From: Subtercola vilae
Lineage (GTDB): Bacteria; Actinomycetota; Actinomycetes; Actinomycetales; Microbacteriaceae
Length of the DNA: 64,000 bases
NCBI RefSeq assembly: GCF_004923255.1
Contig: NZ_QYRT01000013.1
Coordinates: forward strand, 34,307-98,306
Reading direction: 5' to 3'
Shown here piece by piece: positions 52,749 to 62,462 of the stretch (its first letter is position 1; each line of letters starts with the position of its first letter). The notes under the pieces were generated by a model that had not been told where the DNA came from, searched no databases, and worked only from the letters and a program-made list of their open reading frames with translations. Made by a program: the position numbers and the translations under genes.

Positions 52749-53519
52749 ATGCCGTCAGACCCCAGCACCGCCGCTCTCGAACTGCGGGGGCTCACCAAAC
52801 ACTTCGGTGACAAAGTAGCCGTTCATGACCTGAGCCTCACGGTTCCCACCGGTTCGTTCTACGGGCTCGTGGGCCCGAACGGTGCCGGCAAGACCACGAC
52901 GCTGTCGATGGCGACGGGCCTGTTGCGACCGGATGCCGGGCACTCGCTCATCCACGGCGTCGACCTCTGGCAGCACCCGCTTGAAGCGAAGCGGCTCGTC
53001 GGCAACCTCAGCGACGGCGTGAAGCTCTTCGACCGCCTCACGGGCGAGCAACTGGTCACCTACAACGGGCTGCTCTTCGGAATGGCCCGCGACACCGTCG
53101 CCGAGCGCGTGGCCGACCTGCTGCGCCTGCTCGACCTCGAGAGCGCGGCCGGAACACTGGTCGTCGACTACTCGGCGGGCATGACGAAGAAGATCGCCCT
53201 CGCCTGCGCGCTGATTCACGCCCCGCGGCTGCTCGTGCTCGACGAGCCGTTCGAATCGGTCGACCCGGTGTCGGCGGCGAACATCCGCGACATGCTCACC
53301 GACTACGTGCGGGGCGGTGGCACCGTGATCGTCTCGAGCCACGTCATGGATCTCGTTCAGCGCATGTGCGACCACGTCGCCGTGGTCTCGGCCGGCCGTG
53401 TGCTCGCCGCCGGAACCGTCGACGAGGTTCGGGGCGAATCATCGCTCGAAGACCGCTTCGTCGAACTCGTCGGAGGCCGCCACCACGCAGAGGGGCCCGA
53501 ATGGTTGCGTCACTCCTGA
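52749..53519 (+). CDS. ABC transporter ATPase (export type)
   Basis: The 256-residue ATPase has Walker A GPNGAGKTTT, signature YSAGMTKKIALA (a variant of LSGGQ) and Walker B LLVLDEPFESVD. The pattern is that of ABC-2-like exporters. It overlaps the permease gene by 19 bases in another frame, so the two form one transporter of unknown substrate. AGAGGAGG lies about 7 bases before the ATG. Confidence 0.9.
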   Translation: MPSDPSTAALELRGLTKHFGDKVAVHDLSLTVPTGSFYGLVGPNGAGKTTTLSMATGLLRPDAGHSLIHGVDLWQHPLEAKRLVGNLSDGVKLFDRLTGEQLVTYNGLLFGMARDTVAERVADLLRLLDLESAAGTLVVDYSAGMTKKIALACALIHAPRLLVLDEPFESVDPVSAANIRDMLTDYVRGGGTVIVSSHVMDLVQRMCDHVAVVSAGRVLAAGTVDEVRGESSLEDRFVELVGGRHHAEGPEWLRHS

Positions 53520-55078
53520 AGCTGCGGTTCCTGGTTCTGCGCAATTCCCTGAAGCGCAGCCCCTGGCAGCTGGTGGCCGTCATCATCGGGGCGCTCTACG
53601 GCCTCGGCGTTCTGTTCGTTGCCGTGTCGGGGCTCGTCGCGCTGCGGTTCGCGCCCGTCGAGCTCGCGAGCACGGTTGTGGTGCTGGCCGGATCGGCCGT
53701 GGTGCTCGGCTGGATCGTCATTCCCCTGGTGGCCACCGGTATCGAACAGACTCTCGACCCGGCGCGGCTCGTGCAGTTTCCGCTGTCGATGAAGACCATG
53801 CTCGCCGGTCTTACTCTGACCGGAGTGCTCGGCGTGCCCGGCATCATCACGTCGATCGCGGCGCTGGCGACGATCGCCACCTGGTCGCGGTCGCCGCTGG
53901 CTGCGGTTGCGGCGCTCGTAGCCGCCGTCGTGGGTGTACTCACCTGCGTGGTCGGTTCGCGCATGGTCGCCGCCCTGAGCGTGAGCCTGTCGTCGCAGCG
54001 CCGCTTTCGTGAGCTGAGCGGCATTCTCATCTTCATCCCGCTCATTCTGCTGGGGCCCATCATCTTCGGGGTCGCCCGCGGCGTCAGCCAGTCGGCCGAC
54101 GCTCTGCCGGGGCTCGCCGAGGGGTTCAGCTGGAGTCCGCTCGGTGCGGCCTGGGCTGTGCCGGCCGATATCGCGGCGGGCGACCGTGCGGCGGCGGCGC
54201 TGAAGCTGCTCATTGCGCTCGCCACTCTCGCACTGCTCTTCGCGGTGTGGCGGCGCAGCCTGGCGATTGCGCTGGTGACCCCCCGGGCATCCGCTCGCAG
54301 CAGTGTGAGCCGGGGAAAGATCGGCCTGTTCGGTGTGCTGCCGGCCACCCCGGCGGGGGCGATCGCCGCCCGTTCGCTGACCTACTGGCGCCGCGACCCG
54401 CGGTACGCACGCCAGCTCATCGTCGTGCCCGCCATTCCCGTGCTGCTCTACTTCTACTCGCACACCTCGGGTTCGCTCGCGTTGCTGAACCTCACCGGGC
54501 CGATCATCGCGTTTCTGCTGACCCTGGCGATCTACACCGACATCTCGTACGACGGCACCGCGTTCGCCACCCACCTCGCCGATGGCGTGCGGGGTCGGGA
54601 TGACCGGCTCGGCCGTGCCGCAGCGCTGGGGTCATTCGGGCTGCCGCTCGTAGTTGTTCTGACCATCGCCTCGGTCGCGGTGACCCAGTCGTGGGCGAAC
54701 CTGCCCGCGCTGCTCGGCCTCGCCATCGGATCGATGCTCTCCGGGCTCGGCCTCACGAGCGTGTCGTCGGCGCGCGTCATCGTTGCTGTGCCGGCGTCGG
54801 GCGACAACCCGTTCAAGGCGGCGCCCGGCGCGGGTCTCACAACCGCGCTCAGCTCGTTCGCGACCTGGGGAATACTGCTCGTGCTGGTTCTGCCCGAGAT
54901 CGTGCTCGCGGTGCTGAGCATTGTGTTCGTGTTGCCGTTGCTCGGCTGGCTCGCGCTCGTGGTGGGGGTGCTGCTCGGGTCGGTGCTCGCGGTCGTGGGC
55001 ATTCGCGTCGGTGGAGCACTGCTCGACCGCACAGGCCCCGACCTACTCACCCGCCTCAAGGCGCTTCGCGGGGCGTGA
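53501..55078 (+). CDS. ABC transporter permease
   Basis: The 525-residue protein has about twelve membrane helices in long hydrophobic stretches (for example VAVIIGALYGLGVLFVAVSGLVAL and GTAIAFLLTLAIY-like) and no soluble domain. It starts inside the 3' end of the ATPase gene, which indicates coupled translation. Similar large permeases are usually called ABC-2-like or simply transporter permease; the cargo is unknown. The ATG at 53501 begins a basic helix MVASLLKLRFLVLRNSLKRS. Confidence 0.85.
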   Translation: MVASLLKLRFLVLRNSLKRSPWQLVAVIIGALYGLGVLFVAVSGLVALRFAPVELASTVVVLAGSAVVLGWIVIPLVATGIEQTLDPARLVQFPLSMKTMLAGLTLTGVLGVPGIITSIAALATIATWSRSPLAAVAALVAAVVGVLTCVVGSRMVAALSVSLSSQRRFRELSGILIFIPLILLGPIIFGVARGVSQSADALPGLAEGFSWSPLGAAWAVPADIAAGDRAAAALKLLIALATLALLFAVWRRSLAIALVTPRASARSSVSRGKIGLFGVLPATPAGAIAARSLTYWRRDPRYARQLIVVPAIPVLLYFYSHTSGSLALLNLTGPIIAFLLTLAIYTDISYDGTAFATHLADGVRGRDDRLGRAAALGSFGLPLVVVLTIASVAVTQSWANLPALLGLAIGSMLSGLGLTSVSSARVIVAVPASGDNPFKAAPGAGLTTALSSFATWGILLVLVLPEIVLAVLSIVFVLPLLGWLALVVGVLLGSVLAVVGIRVGGALLDRTGPDLLTRLKALRGA

Positions 55079-55116
55079 CCCGCCCGCTCGCGCTTTCGAG
55101 AAAACCCTGGAATCGG

Positions 55117-55776
55117 CTACGGCGTCGGGCGCGTCATGAGCTGCTGCGCGAACGACGGGTCGTTGAAGAACGCGAACGAGATGGCGACGACCCAGGCGAG
55201 AAACGTGGCCACGCCGAAAATAAGGGCGAACGGGAACGCGAGCCGCCGCACGGCGATGCGCCGCACACAGACCACGATCGACCCGAGCTGCAGCATGATC
55301 GTCACCACGCCGGCGATCACGCCCGCGGTGCTCGCTGCGGCACTCGCTGTGTAGGTGCCGTAGCCCTGCAATGCCGCGGCCTGGGCCAGCACCGTGTTGA
55401 AGTCGAACAGCGCCGGAAGCATGCTCGCCGAGAACAGTACCCCGAGAAAGAGGATCAGAGCCGTGAAGGCGACATCGCCGACCCGCACGGGCCGCTGGCC
55501 CGCCGCGGTGCCGGTGAGCCCGTCGCGGCCGTGCGGCGCGGGGGAGTAGGGGCGGGGCGCGCCGGAGTAGGGAGCTGCGGGGCCGCCGTAGCGGCCATCG
55601 GTCGAGGTCCCGGTCGCACGGGGGTCTGCCGAGCGTGGTTCTGCGTCAGCGGGTCTACCAGTGGATTCGCCGGAGGGCACCGGTACGTCGCTGCCCGCGG
55701 GAGGGGCAGGTGGTGTCCACTGCCAACCTTCGGGCGCGAGCTCGCCGTACTTCGGGCGGGGGCGTTCGTCAGGCAT
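55117..55776 (-). CDS. DUF6264-type membrane protein
   Basis: The protein starts MPDERPRPKYGELAPEGW, a segment typical of this actinobacterial family, then a Pro/Gly/Ala/Ser-rich disordered region of about 80 residues and four membrane helices (DVAFTALILFLGVLFSASML, GVIAGVVTIMLQLGSIVV, LAFPFALIFGVATFLAWVV). I chose the ATG at 55776; six more residues upstream lack support. Function unknown. Confidence 0.78.
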   Translation of the reverse strand: MPDERPRPKYGELAPEGWQWTPPAPPAGSDVPVPSGESTGRPADAEPRSADPRATGTSTDGRYGGPAAPYSGAPRPYSPAPHGRDGLTGTAAGQRPVRVGDVAFTALILFLGVLFSASMLPALFDFNTVLAQAAALQGYGTYTASAAASTAGVIAGVVTIMLQLGSIVVCVRRIAVRRLAFPFALIFGVATFLAWVVAISFAFFNDPSFAQQLMTRPTP

Positions 55777-55917
55777 GAGTACAGTCTCTCCCACTCGGCT
55801 GTGCGAATGTCTGTGCTGTGCGAAAGTCGGTGCTGCGCAGGGGCAGGGCGCAGGGTCTGGCTGAACGGGTGGTGGATGCGCGGAGACGGGCCCCGGGCAT
55901 CCACCACCCGGCAGAGG

Positions 55918-56970
<1,053 letters not shown>

Positions 56971-57113
56971 GAGTCTCCTTTGTGCTGATGTCGCCTCCAG
57001 CATACCGAGCCTCGAGAAACCCGGGGGTCTGCGCGGCACGACCGCTAATCTGTAAGCGAGGCGCGCCGCACCCTGCCCGCCCATCTCGCCGACATGCGAA
57101 CGAAGGATCAGTC

Positions 57114-58103
57114 GTGACCAGCATCGATCTCCCCTCCCTCTATCTCGAACACCCCGACCGCAACCTCGCGCTCGAACTGGTGCGTGCAACAGAGGCGGCC
57201 GCCATCCGTGCGTGGCCTTACATCGGCAAGGGTGACAAGCTCGCCGCCGACGGCGCGGCTGTGGATGCTATGCGGTTGCTGCTCGGCACGGTGAACTTCG
57301 ACGGGGTCGTCGTCATCGGTGAAGGCGAAAAAGACAAGGCGCCGATGCTGTTCAATGGCGAGCATGTCGGAAACGGCCGGGGCCCGGCCTGCGACATCGC
57401 GGTCGACCCCATCGACGGCACCTCGCTGACGGCCGCGGGCCGCCCGAACGCCATCTCGGTCATGGCGGTCTCCGACCGCGGCTCGATGCTCGACGCTTCG
57501 TCGGTGTTCTACATGGACAAGATCGTCACCGGGGCCGAGGGCATCGGGGTCGTCGACATTCGAAAGCCCATCGGTGAGAACATCCGGGCCCTGGCGAAGG
57601 CCAAGGGCAAAGACGTCTCCGAGATGAAGATCGCGGTGCTCGACCGGCCGCGGCACGCGCAGCTGATCGACGAGATCCGCGCCTCGGGTGCGGGCACCCG
57701 ACTGCTGCTCGACGGCGACGTGGCCGGCGGCATCAACGCGGCCCGGTACGAGACGCGCACCGACATGTGCGTGGGCATCGGGGGTAGCCCGGAGGGCATC
57801 GTCACCGCGTGCGCCATCAAGGCTCTGGGCGGCTTCATTCAGGGCATCCTGCGCCCCGGCAACGACGACGAGCGCCAGCGCGGCATCGACGCGGGGCTGA
57901 AGATGGATCACGTGTACGAAGCGAACGACCTCGTGTCGAGCGACAACACGTTCTTCGTGGCCACCGGCGTGACCGACGGTGGGCTGGTGAACGGCGTTCG
58001 CCGCAAGGGGCCGATCATTCGCACCGAGAGCATCGTGCTGCGTTCGCACTCGGGCACGATTCGCCGCATCGTGGCCGACCACCAGGCAGACAAATGGCTC
58101 TAG
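57114..58103 (+). CDS. glpX: Class II fructose-1,6-bisphosphatase
   Basis: The 329-residue enzyme removes the 1-phosphate from fructose 1,6-bisphosphate in gluconeogenesis. Motifs VVIGEGEKDKAPML, VDPIDGTSLTA and LDGDVAGGINAARYE mark GlpX. In actinobacteria it is commonly the only such phosphatase. The GTG at 57114 has AAGGA 7 bases upstream. Divergent from fbaA over 143 bases, a likely shared control region. Confidence 0.95.
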   Translation: MTSIDLPSLYLEHPDRNLALELVRATEAAAIRAWPYIGKGDKLAADGAAVDAMRLLLGTVNFDGVVVIGEGEKDKAPMLFNGEHVGNGRGPACDIAVDPIDGTSLTAAGRPNAISVMAVSDRGSMLDASSVFYMDKIVTGAEGIGVVDIRKPIGENIRALAKAKGKDVSEMKIAVLDRPRHAQLIDEIRASGAGTRLLLDGDVAGGINAARYETRTDMCVGIGGSPEGIVTACAIKALGGFIQGILRPGNDDERQRGIDAGLKMDHVYEANDLVSSDNTFFVATGVTDGGLVNGVRRKGPIIRTESIVLRSHSGTIRRIVADHQADKWL

Positions 58104-58131
58104 CGAGCCGTTCGTCTGCTGCGTTTCGCCT

Positions 58132-59511
58132 CTAGATCAATCGGTTGGGGTCGCCGATGCTCGAGAGGTCGCTGGCCAGGTCGAGTTCGGCGACCAGCTC
58201 GGTGGCGGTGAGCGAGCGTGTGGTCTCCTCGATGGGTTCGACGGTCTTCAGAACCGTCGACTCGTCGAGGGAGTTCAGCTTGCGCGCGGTGGAGAACACG
58301 TTGCGCTCGAACGAGCCGACGAAGGCGTTGTAGTCTTTCACGCTCGTCGTAATGGTACGGCCGAGCTTGTCGATGTGGCCGGCCGTCACGGCGAGGCGAC
58401 CGTACAGCTCCTTGCTGAGGTCGAACAGGGTCTTGGCCTCGTGGGTGAGCACGTCTTGCTGCCAGCTGAACGCCACCGTCTTCAGCAGCGACCAGAGCGT
58501 CACGGGCGAGACGAGGGCGACGCGTTTGCTGAATGCGAAATCCATGATGCTCGGGTCGGCCTCCATCGCGCTCGAGATGAGCGACTCGCTCGGAATGAAC
58601 GCCACCACGAGCTCAGGGCTCGCGTCGAGGCCGGCCCAGTACCCCTTCGACCCAAGCGCAGTGATGTGATCGCGCACGGCCTTGACGTGCCCCTTCATCA
58701 GTTCGGCGCGCCGGGCACCCTCGGGGCCTGTTGCCGTGGCCGCGATCTGGCTGGCCTCGAGATACGCCGTGAACGGCACCTTCGCATCGACGGCGATGTT
58801 CTTGCCTCCCGGTAGGTGCACCACCATGTCGGGACGCCCCGCGCCGTTGTCGCTCGTGATGCTCGACTGAACCGAGAAGTCGACCCGGTCGAGGAGCCCC
58901 GCCGCCTCGACCACGTTGCGGAGCTGGGTCTCGCCCCACACCCCGCGGGTGCTGTTCGAGCGCAGGGCCGAGGCGAGCGACTCTGCCGTCGTGCGGAGCC
59001 GCTCCTCTGATTCGGTTGCCGAGCGCAGCTGCTCGCTCAGTTCGCCGTGCTGCTGCCGGCGCTGCTCCTCGAGCTCGGTGACCTTCGCCTGAACGAGCCG
59101 CAGGCTCTCCTGCACCGGGCTCAGCGCCACGAGCACCCGGCCGTCAGACCTCTCGCGCTCGGCGTCGGTCTTCTGAATCTCGGCGAGCCGTTGCTGGAAC
59201 TCGGCCAGCCTCTCCTCCTGCTGCCCGATCTGCTCGCGGTACTGGGCATCGTGGCGGGCGAGCTGGGTGTGGTGCTGCAACTCTTGCTGCGCGTGGCGCT
59301 CGGCGAACTGCTCCCGGGCGTCGCTGAGCTGTTCGCGGAGCCCCGCAGCGGTGGCCGCAGTTGCTGCGCCGGTGGCGGCGGTGGTGGCTGCGAGGGCGGC
59401 GGTCTCGGCCGCGGCGGCTGCGGCGCCGCGAACGAAGAGCAGGCGCGCTGCGACAACGCCCAGCACGAGACCCACGGCCAGACCGATGAGCAGAGTAACG
59501 ATTGTCTCCAT
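58132..59511 (-). CDS. rmuC: DNA recombination protein RmuC
   Basis: The 459-residue protein has an N-terminal membrane helix (IVTLLIGLAVGLVLGVVAARLLF), an Ala-rich then long coiled-coil segment (about residues 55-190, many Gln/Glu/Arg), and the RmuC nuclease-like core (TRGVWGETQLRNVVEAAGLLDRVDF, GGKNIAVDAKVPF, LVAFIPSESLISSAMEADPSIM). RmuC limits DNA inversions at short repeats in E. coli. It is convergent with glpX and divergent from ychF. Confidence 0.93.
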   Translation of the reverse strand: METIVTLLIGLAVGLVLGVVAARLLFVRGAAAAAAETAALAATTAATGAATAATAAGLREQLSDAREQFAERHAQQELQHHTQLARHDAQYREQIGQQEERLAEFQQRLAEIQKTDAERERSDGRVLVALSPVQESLRLVQAKVTELEEQRRQQHGELSEQLRSATESEERLRTTAESLASALRSNSTRGVWGETQLRNVVEAAGLLDRVDFSVQSSITSDNGAGRPDMVVHLPGGKNIAVDAKVPFTAYLEASQIAATATGPEGARRAELMKGHVKAVRDHITALGSKGYWAGLDASPELVVAFIPSESLISSAMEADPSIMDFAFSKRVALVSPVTLWSLLKTVAFSWQQDVLTHEAKTLFDLSKELYGRLAVTAGHIDKLGRTITTSVKDYNAFVGSFERNVFSTARKLNSLDESTVLKTVEPIEETTRSLTATELVAELDLASDLSSIGDPNRLI

Positions 59512-59600
59512 GCGCAGAGTCTTGCAGGGGCATCCGACACTGGCCCCTCACGACCCCGGCCCGCCGCCAACTGCAGCCGGTGCCGGTACGATGGATGCTC

Positions 59601-60677
59601 GTGGCTCTTACTATTGCGATCGTCGGGCTGCCCAATGTGGGCAAGTCCACCCTGTTCAACGCGCTCACCAAAAACCAGGTTCTGGCGGCGAACTACCCGT
59701 TCGCCACCATCGAGCCGAACGTGGGCGTGGTGAACCTGCCCGACCCCCGCCTGGCGGCGCTCGCCGGCATCCACGGCAGCGAGCGGTTGCTGCCGGCACC
59801 GGTGTCGTTCGTCGACATCGCCGGCATCGTCAAAGGTGCGAGCGTGGGCGAGGGGCTCGGCAACAAGTTCCTCGCGAACATCCGGGAAGCCGACGCCATC
59901 GCGCAGGTCGTGCGCGGCTTCAGTGACCCCGACGTGGTGCACGTCGACGGCAAGGTCGACGCCGCGAGCGACCTCGAGACCATCAACACCGAGCTGATAC
60001 TCGCCGACCTGCAGACCCTCGAAAAGGCTGTCGCCCGGTACGAGAAAGAGGTCAAGACCAAGCGCATCGAGCCCATCGTGCTCGATACCGCTCGGGCCGC
60101 GCAAGCGATTCTGGATGCGGGCAAGCCTCTCTCCAGCGCACCGAAGTTCGACATCGAACCCATCCGCGAACTCGGGCTTCTCACCGCCAAGCCCTTCATC
60201 TACGTCTTCAACGTCGACGAAGGCATTCTCGGCGACCCCGCTGCGCTCGCCTCCCTCGCCGCGCTCGTCGCGCCCGCCCAGGCCATCTTTCTCGACGCCA
60301 AGCTCGAGTCTGAGCTCATCGACCTCGACCCCGAAGACGCCGCCGAGCTGCTGGCCTCGACCGGCCAAGACGAGTCGGGCCTCGACCAGCTCGCCCGCAT
60401 CGGCTTCGACACCCTGGGCCTTCAGACCTACCTCACCGCCGGCCCCAAAGAGTCGCGCGCCTGGACCATCGGTAAGGGCTGGACGGCCCCGCAGGCCGCC
60501 GGCGTCATCCACACCGACTTTCAGAAAGGCTTCATCAAGGCGGAGATCGTCTCGTTCGACGACCTCATCGAGGCCGGGTCGATGGCGGAGGCCAAGGCGC
60601 GGGGCAAGGTGCGCATCGAGGGCAAGGAGTACGTGATGCACGACGGTGACGTGGTGGAGTTCCGCTTCAACGTTTAG
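59601..60677 (+). CDS. ychF: Redox-regulated ATPase YchF
   Basis: The 358-residue Obg-type P-loop protein has GLPNVGKSTLFNALT, the switch DIAGIVKGASVGEGLGNKFL, and NVDE in place of NKxD, which shifts specificity to ATP, then a coiled coil and a C-terminal TGS domain (KGWTAPQAAGVIHTDF). It associates with ribosomes. I use the GTG at 59601 (MALTIAIVGLP, the common start); TACGAT at 59587-59592 eight bases earlier suggests a leaderless transcript. Confidence 0.94.
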   Translation: MALTIAIVGLPNVGKSTLFNALTKNQVLAANYPFATIEPNVGVVNLPDPRLAALAGIHGSERLLPAPVSFVDIAGIVKGASVGEGLGNKFLANIREADAIAQVVRGFSDPDVVHVDGKVDAASDLETINTELILADLQTLEKAVARYEKEVKTKRIEPIVLDTARAAQAILDAGKPLSSAPKFDIEPIRELGLLTAKPFIYVFNVDEGILGDPAALASLAALVAPAQAIFLDAKLESELIDLDPEDAAELLASTGQDESGLDQLARIGFDTLGLQTYLTAGPKESRAWTIGKGWTAPQAAGVIHTDFQKGFIKAEIVSFDDLIEAGSMAEAKARGKVRIEGKEYVMHDGDVVEFRFNV

Positions 60678-60734
60678 GAGGGTGGTATCGCTTCGCCGAA
60701 GCGACAATCAACCACCTGAAGAGTAGCCCCTTTG

Positions 60735-60752
60735 GTATACCTCCGCGTATAC
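60735..60752. promoter_or_regulatory. Probable toxin-antitoxin operator
   Basis: Two palindromic GTATAC words (60735-60740 and 60747-60752), six bases apart, lie within the promoter just before the antitoxin ATG at 60760. Ribbon-helix-helix antitoxins bind such paired sites to repress their own operon. Binding is inferred. Confidence 0.5.
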
Positions 60753-60759
60753 TTACCTG

Positions 60760-60987
60760 ATGGTGACGACAATCAAAGTTCCAGAGGAACTGCGCGATCG
60801 AATCAACCGCGACGCGCGCGAGCGGGGTGTGTCGGCTGCTGGGTTCATCGAGGGGCTGCTCGACGGCTACGAGCGGCGTTCGCGCATGGAGTCGTTCGGT
60901 CGAGCCTTTCGAGGCGCCGACCAGAGTTATTGGGATGAGTTCCGCGATTGGGATGTCGCCCTGAGTGACACGAACAATGGTGGCTGA
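60760..60987 (+). CDS. Ribbon-helix-helix antitoxin
   Basis: The 75-residue protein has an N-terminal RHH DNA-binding domain (TTIKVPEELRDRINRDARERGVSAAGFIEGLLDGYE) and an acidic C-terminal tail (GADQSYWDEFRDWDVALSD) suited to wrapping the toxin. It overlaps the MazF gene, as in MazE/MazF-type pairs. It neutralises the toxin and probably represses the operon through the GTATAC sites. Confidence 0.88.
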   Translation: MVTTIKVPEELRDRINRDARERGVSAAGFIEGLLDGYERRSRMESFGRAFRGADQSYWDEFRDWDVALSDTNNGG

Positions 60988-61324
60988 ACTTCGTCGGGGA
61001 ATGGTCGTGTGGGCTGAACTCGATCCCGTGCGCGGGCGAGAGCAGGCCGGTCGAAGACCAGCGCTCGTTGTAGCAAGTGACCTCTACCTGCAACAGGCCG
61101 ACACGCTTGCCATCGTTGTGCCCGCGACCACAACAAACCGCGGCTGGCCGAACCACGTGCCATTGAGGGGTGCGAATCTCGCGCTTGTTCAACAGACATA
61201 CGCGATGACCGAACAGCCGCGAGCAATCACGCGCGAGCGCCTATTCGACCTGGCTGGTGTAGTTGACGCTGCCACAATGCGTGAGGTCGACGGATGGCTT
61301 CGTGATTTCCTCGCTCTGCCGTGA
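60977..61324 (+). CDS. MazF/PemK-family endoribonuclease toxin
   Basis: The 115-residue protein has the MazF fold: RRGMVVWAELDPVRGREQAGRRPALVV, then IVVPATTTNRGWPNHVPL and MTEQPRAITRERL. MazF cuts single-stranded RNA at short sites and stops growth when the antitoxin is lost. I use the ATG at 60977; a GTG at 60965 is possible. It overlaps the antitoxin by 11 bases. In M. tuberculosis a mazEF pair also lies between the fumC-glpX and xseAB genes, as I recall; here it lies after ychF instead. Confidence 0.9.
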   Translation: MVAELRRGMVVWAELDPVRGREQAGRRPALVVASDLYLQQADTLAIVVPATTTNRGWPNHVPLRGANLALVQQTYAMTEQPRAITRERLFDLAGVVDAATMREVDGWLRDFLALP

Positions 61325-61492
61325 TTACGCAGACTCAAGGGAGGGGTCACGACGGTGACGCTGCGGAGTTCGTAGCGAACCAGTAGCGAGCTCGTCAGGG
61401 CGCTTCGGGTTGGGCATGCTCCTGGATCCATCTAAGGTCGAAGTGCGGCCCCGGATGATCTTCCAGCCGTTCGCGCCACGAGAGGATGACCG

Positions 61493-61954
61493 TTGACGTC
61501 GTTACCCACTGCCTTCGCCCTTCGCCGCGTCGGAGCCCTCGCCATCGCTGCCGGTTCGTTGTTCGTTGCCGCCGGGGCAGGCGCGTGGATCACGGTCACC
61601 AAGCAGTTGCACGACGAGGGGATCACGGTGCCTCCCAATGCGCCCATCCTCGCGGGGAAGCGCGTACAGGGGCCAGTGACGGCCTACGTTGAGGCGCTCG
61701 TCATCAAGAGCAACGCCGAGCGCGGTGCCGGCGGGCGTACGTTTGCCGACATCAGTGCGGCCCTGCGCGGTGTCGAGGCTGGCAGCGACGAGGCGGCTGA
61801 ACTCCGCAAACAGAGTCTGTCGCTGTCGACGGGCGCGTCCCTCCGCACATCGCTCATGACATCGGTACTCGCGTACGGGGTGAGCCTGTTCGCTGGTGGG
61901 CTCGGCGCCATCTTCCTGGTCTCGGGTTCACAGCTGCGTCGCGTCCGCAAATAG
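61493..61954 (+). CDS. Conserved membrane protein, unknown function
   Basis: The 153-residue protein has two membrane helices (VGALAIAAGSLFVAAGAGAWITV and MTSVLAYGVSLFAGGLGAIFLVSG) around an outer domain containing EGITVPPNAPILAGKRVQGPVTAY. Relatives in actinobacteria are sometimes mislabelled LigA dioxygenase; there is no catalytic motif here. The TTG start at 61493 has AGAGGA 6 bases upstream. The 168 bases before it and the 151 after it contain nothing I can call. Confidence 0.72.
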   Translation: MTSLPTAFALRRVGALAIAAGSLFVAAGAGAWITVTKQLHDEGITVPPNAPILAGKRVQGPVTAYVEALVIKSNAERGAGGRTFADISAALRGVEAGSDEAAELRKQSLSLSTGASLRTSLMTSVLAYGVSLFAGGLGAIFLVSGSQLRRVRK

Positions 61955-62105
61955 TCTCTCATCGACGGCTTGATCATGCGTCGACCTGTGTGGAGGGCAC
62001 GTGCCGCGGCGCAGGGTCTCAGTGAGTGAGCATCCGCTATGACGTCTGAAGATCTGCCGCGCCAGATATAGGCCGCCGCTTAGCGCTGAGCGCTACTGTT
62101 CGGGT

Positions 62106-62318
62106 ATGGAAGCCACGACATACGAGCTCGAGTACAACGGCAGGAGCTTCGTGCTGGCCGAGGTCGACTAAGTCAGGCTGCACAAAGTGTATGACAGAGG
62201 TTTGGCCATCAGCAGCAGCCTGTTCCGGTTCACTCCGGTGGGCAGCGACCTCGAGGTAGAGATTGCAATCGGCAGCGGGGCTCAACTGATTTTGACGAAA
62301 CAGCGGCTGGAGCACTGA
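62106..62318 (+). pseudogene. Small gene interrupted by an in-frame stop
   Basis: An ATG at 62106 opens MEATTYELEYNGRSFVLAEVD, then TAA at 62169-62171. The same frame continues past it for 48 codons (VRLHKVYDRGLAISSSLFRF, then VEIAIGSGAQLILTKQRLEH) to TGA at 62316-62318. The composition and length fit one 70-residue protein broken by a nonsense change. No family is recognised. The second part alone could start at a GTG near 62184. Confidence 0.55.
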
Positions 62319-62358
62319 CGCGGACACGCAGATGTCCTACTCGGCAGGCCACAGGGAA

Positions 62359-62440
62359 AGCGAAACGACGAGCAAGAGGCAGCGAAACAACGAGCGCGAG
62401 GCAGCGAACCTACGAGCAGGGGCCAGCGAAACTGCGGGAT
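62359..62440. repeat. 22-bp tandem repeats before the DUF4143 ATPase
   Basis: Three head-to-tail 22-bp copies start at 62359, 62381 and 62403 (consensus AGCGAAACNACGAGCNNGAGGC with the third more diverged), with a partial fourth from 62425. They lie 23 to 105 bases before the ATPase start and encode no likely protein. Confidence 0.8.
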
Positions 62441-62462
62441 AAATGCTCAACTCGGCTAGGCT

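Noticed and set aside
62359..62440. CRISPR array
   Set aside because: The 22-bp units are directly adjacent with no spacers and there are no cas genes.
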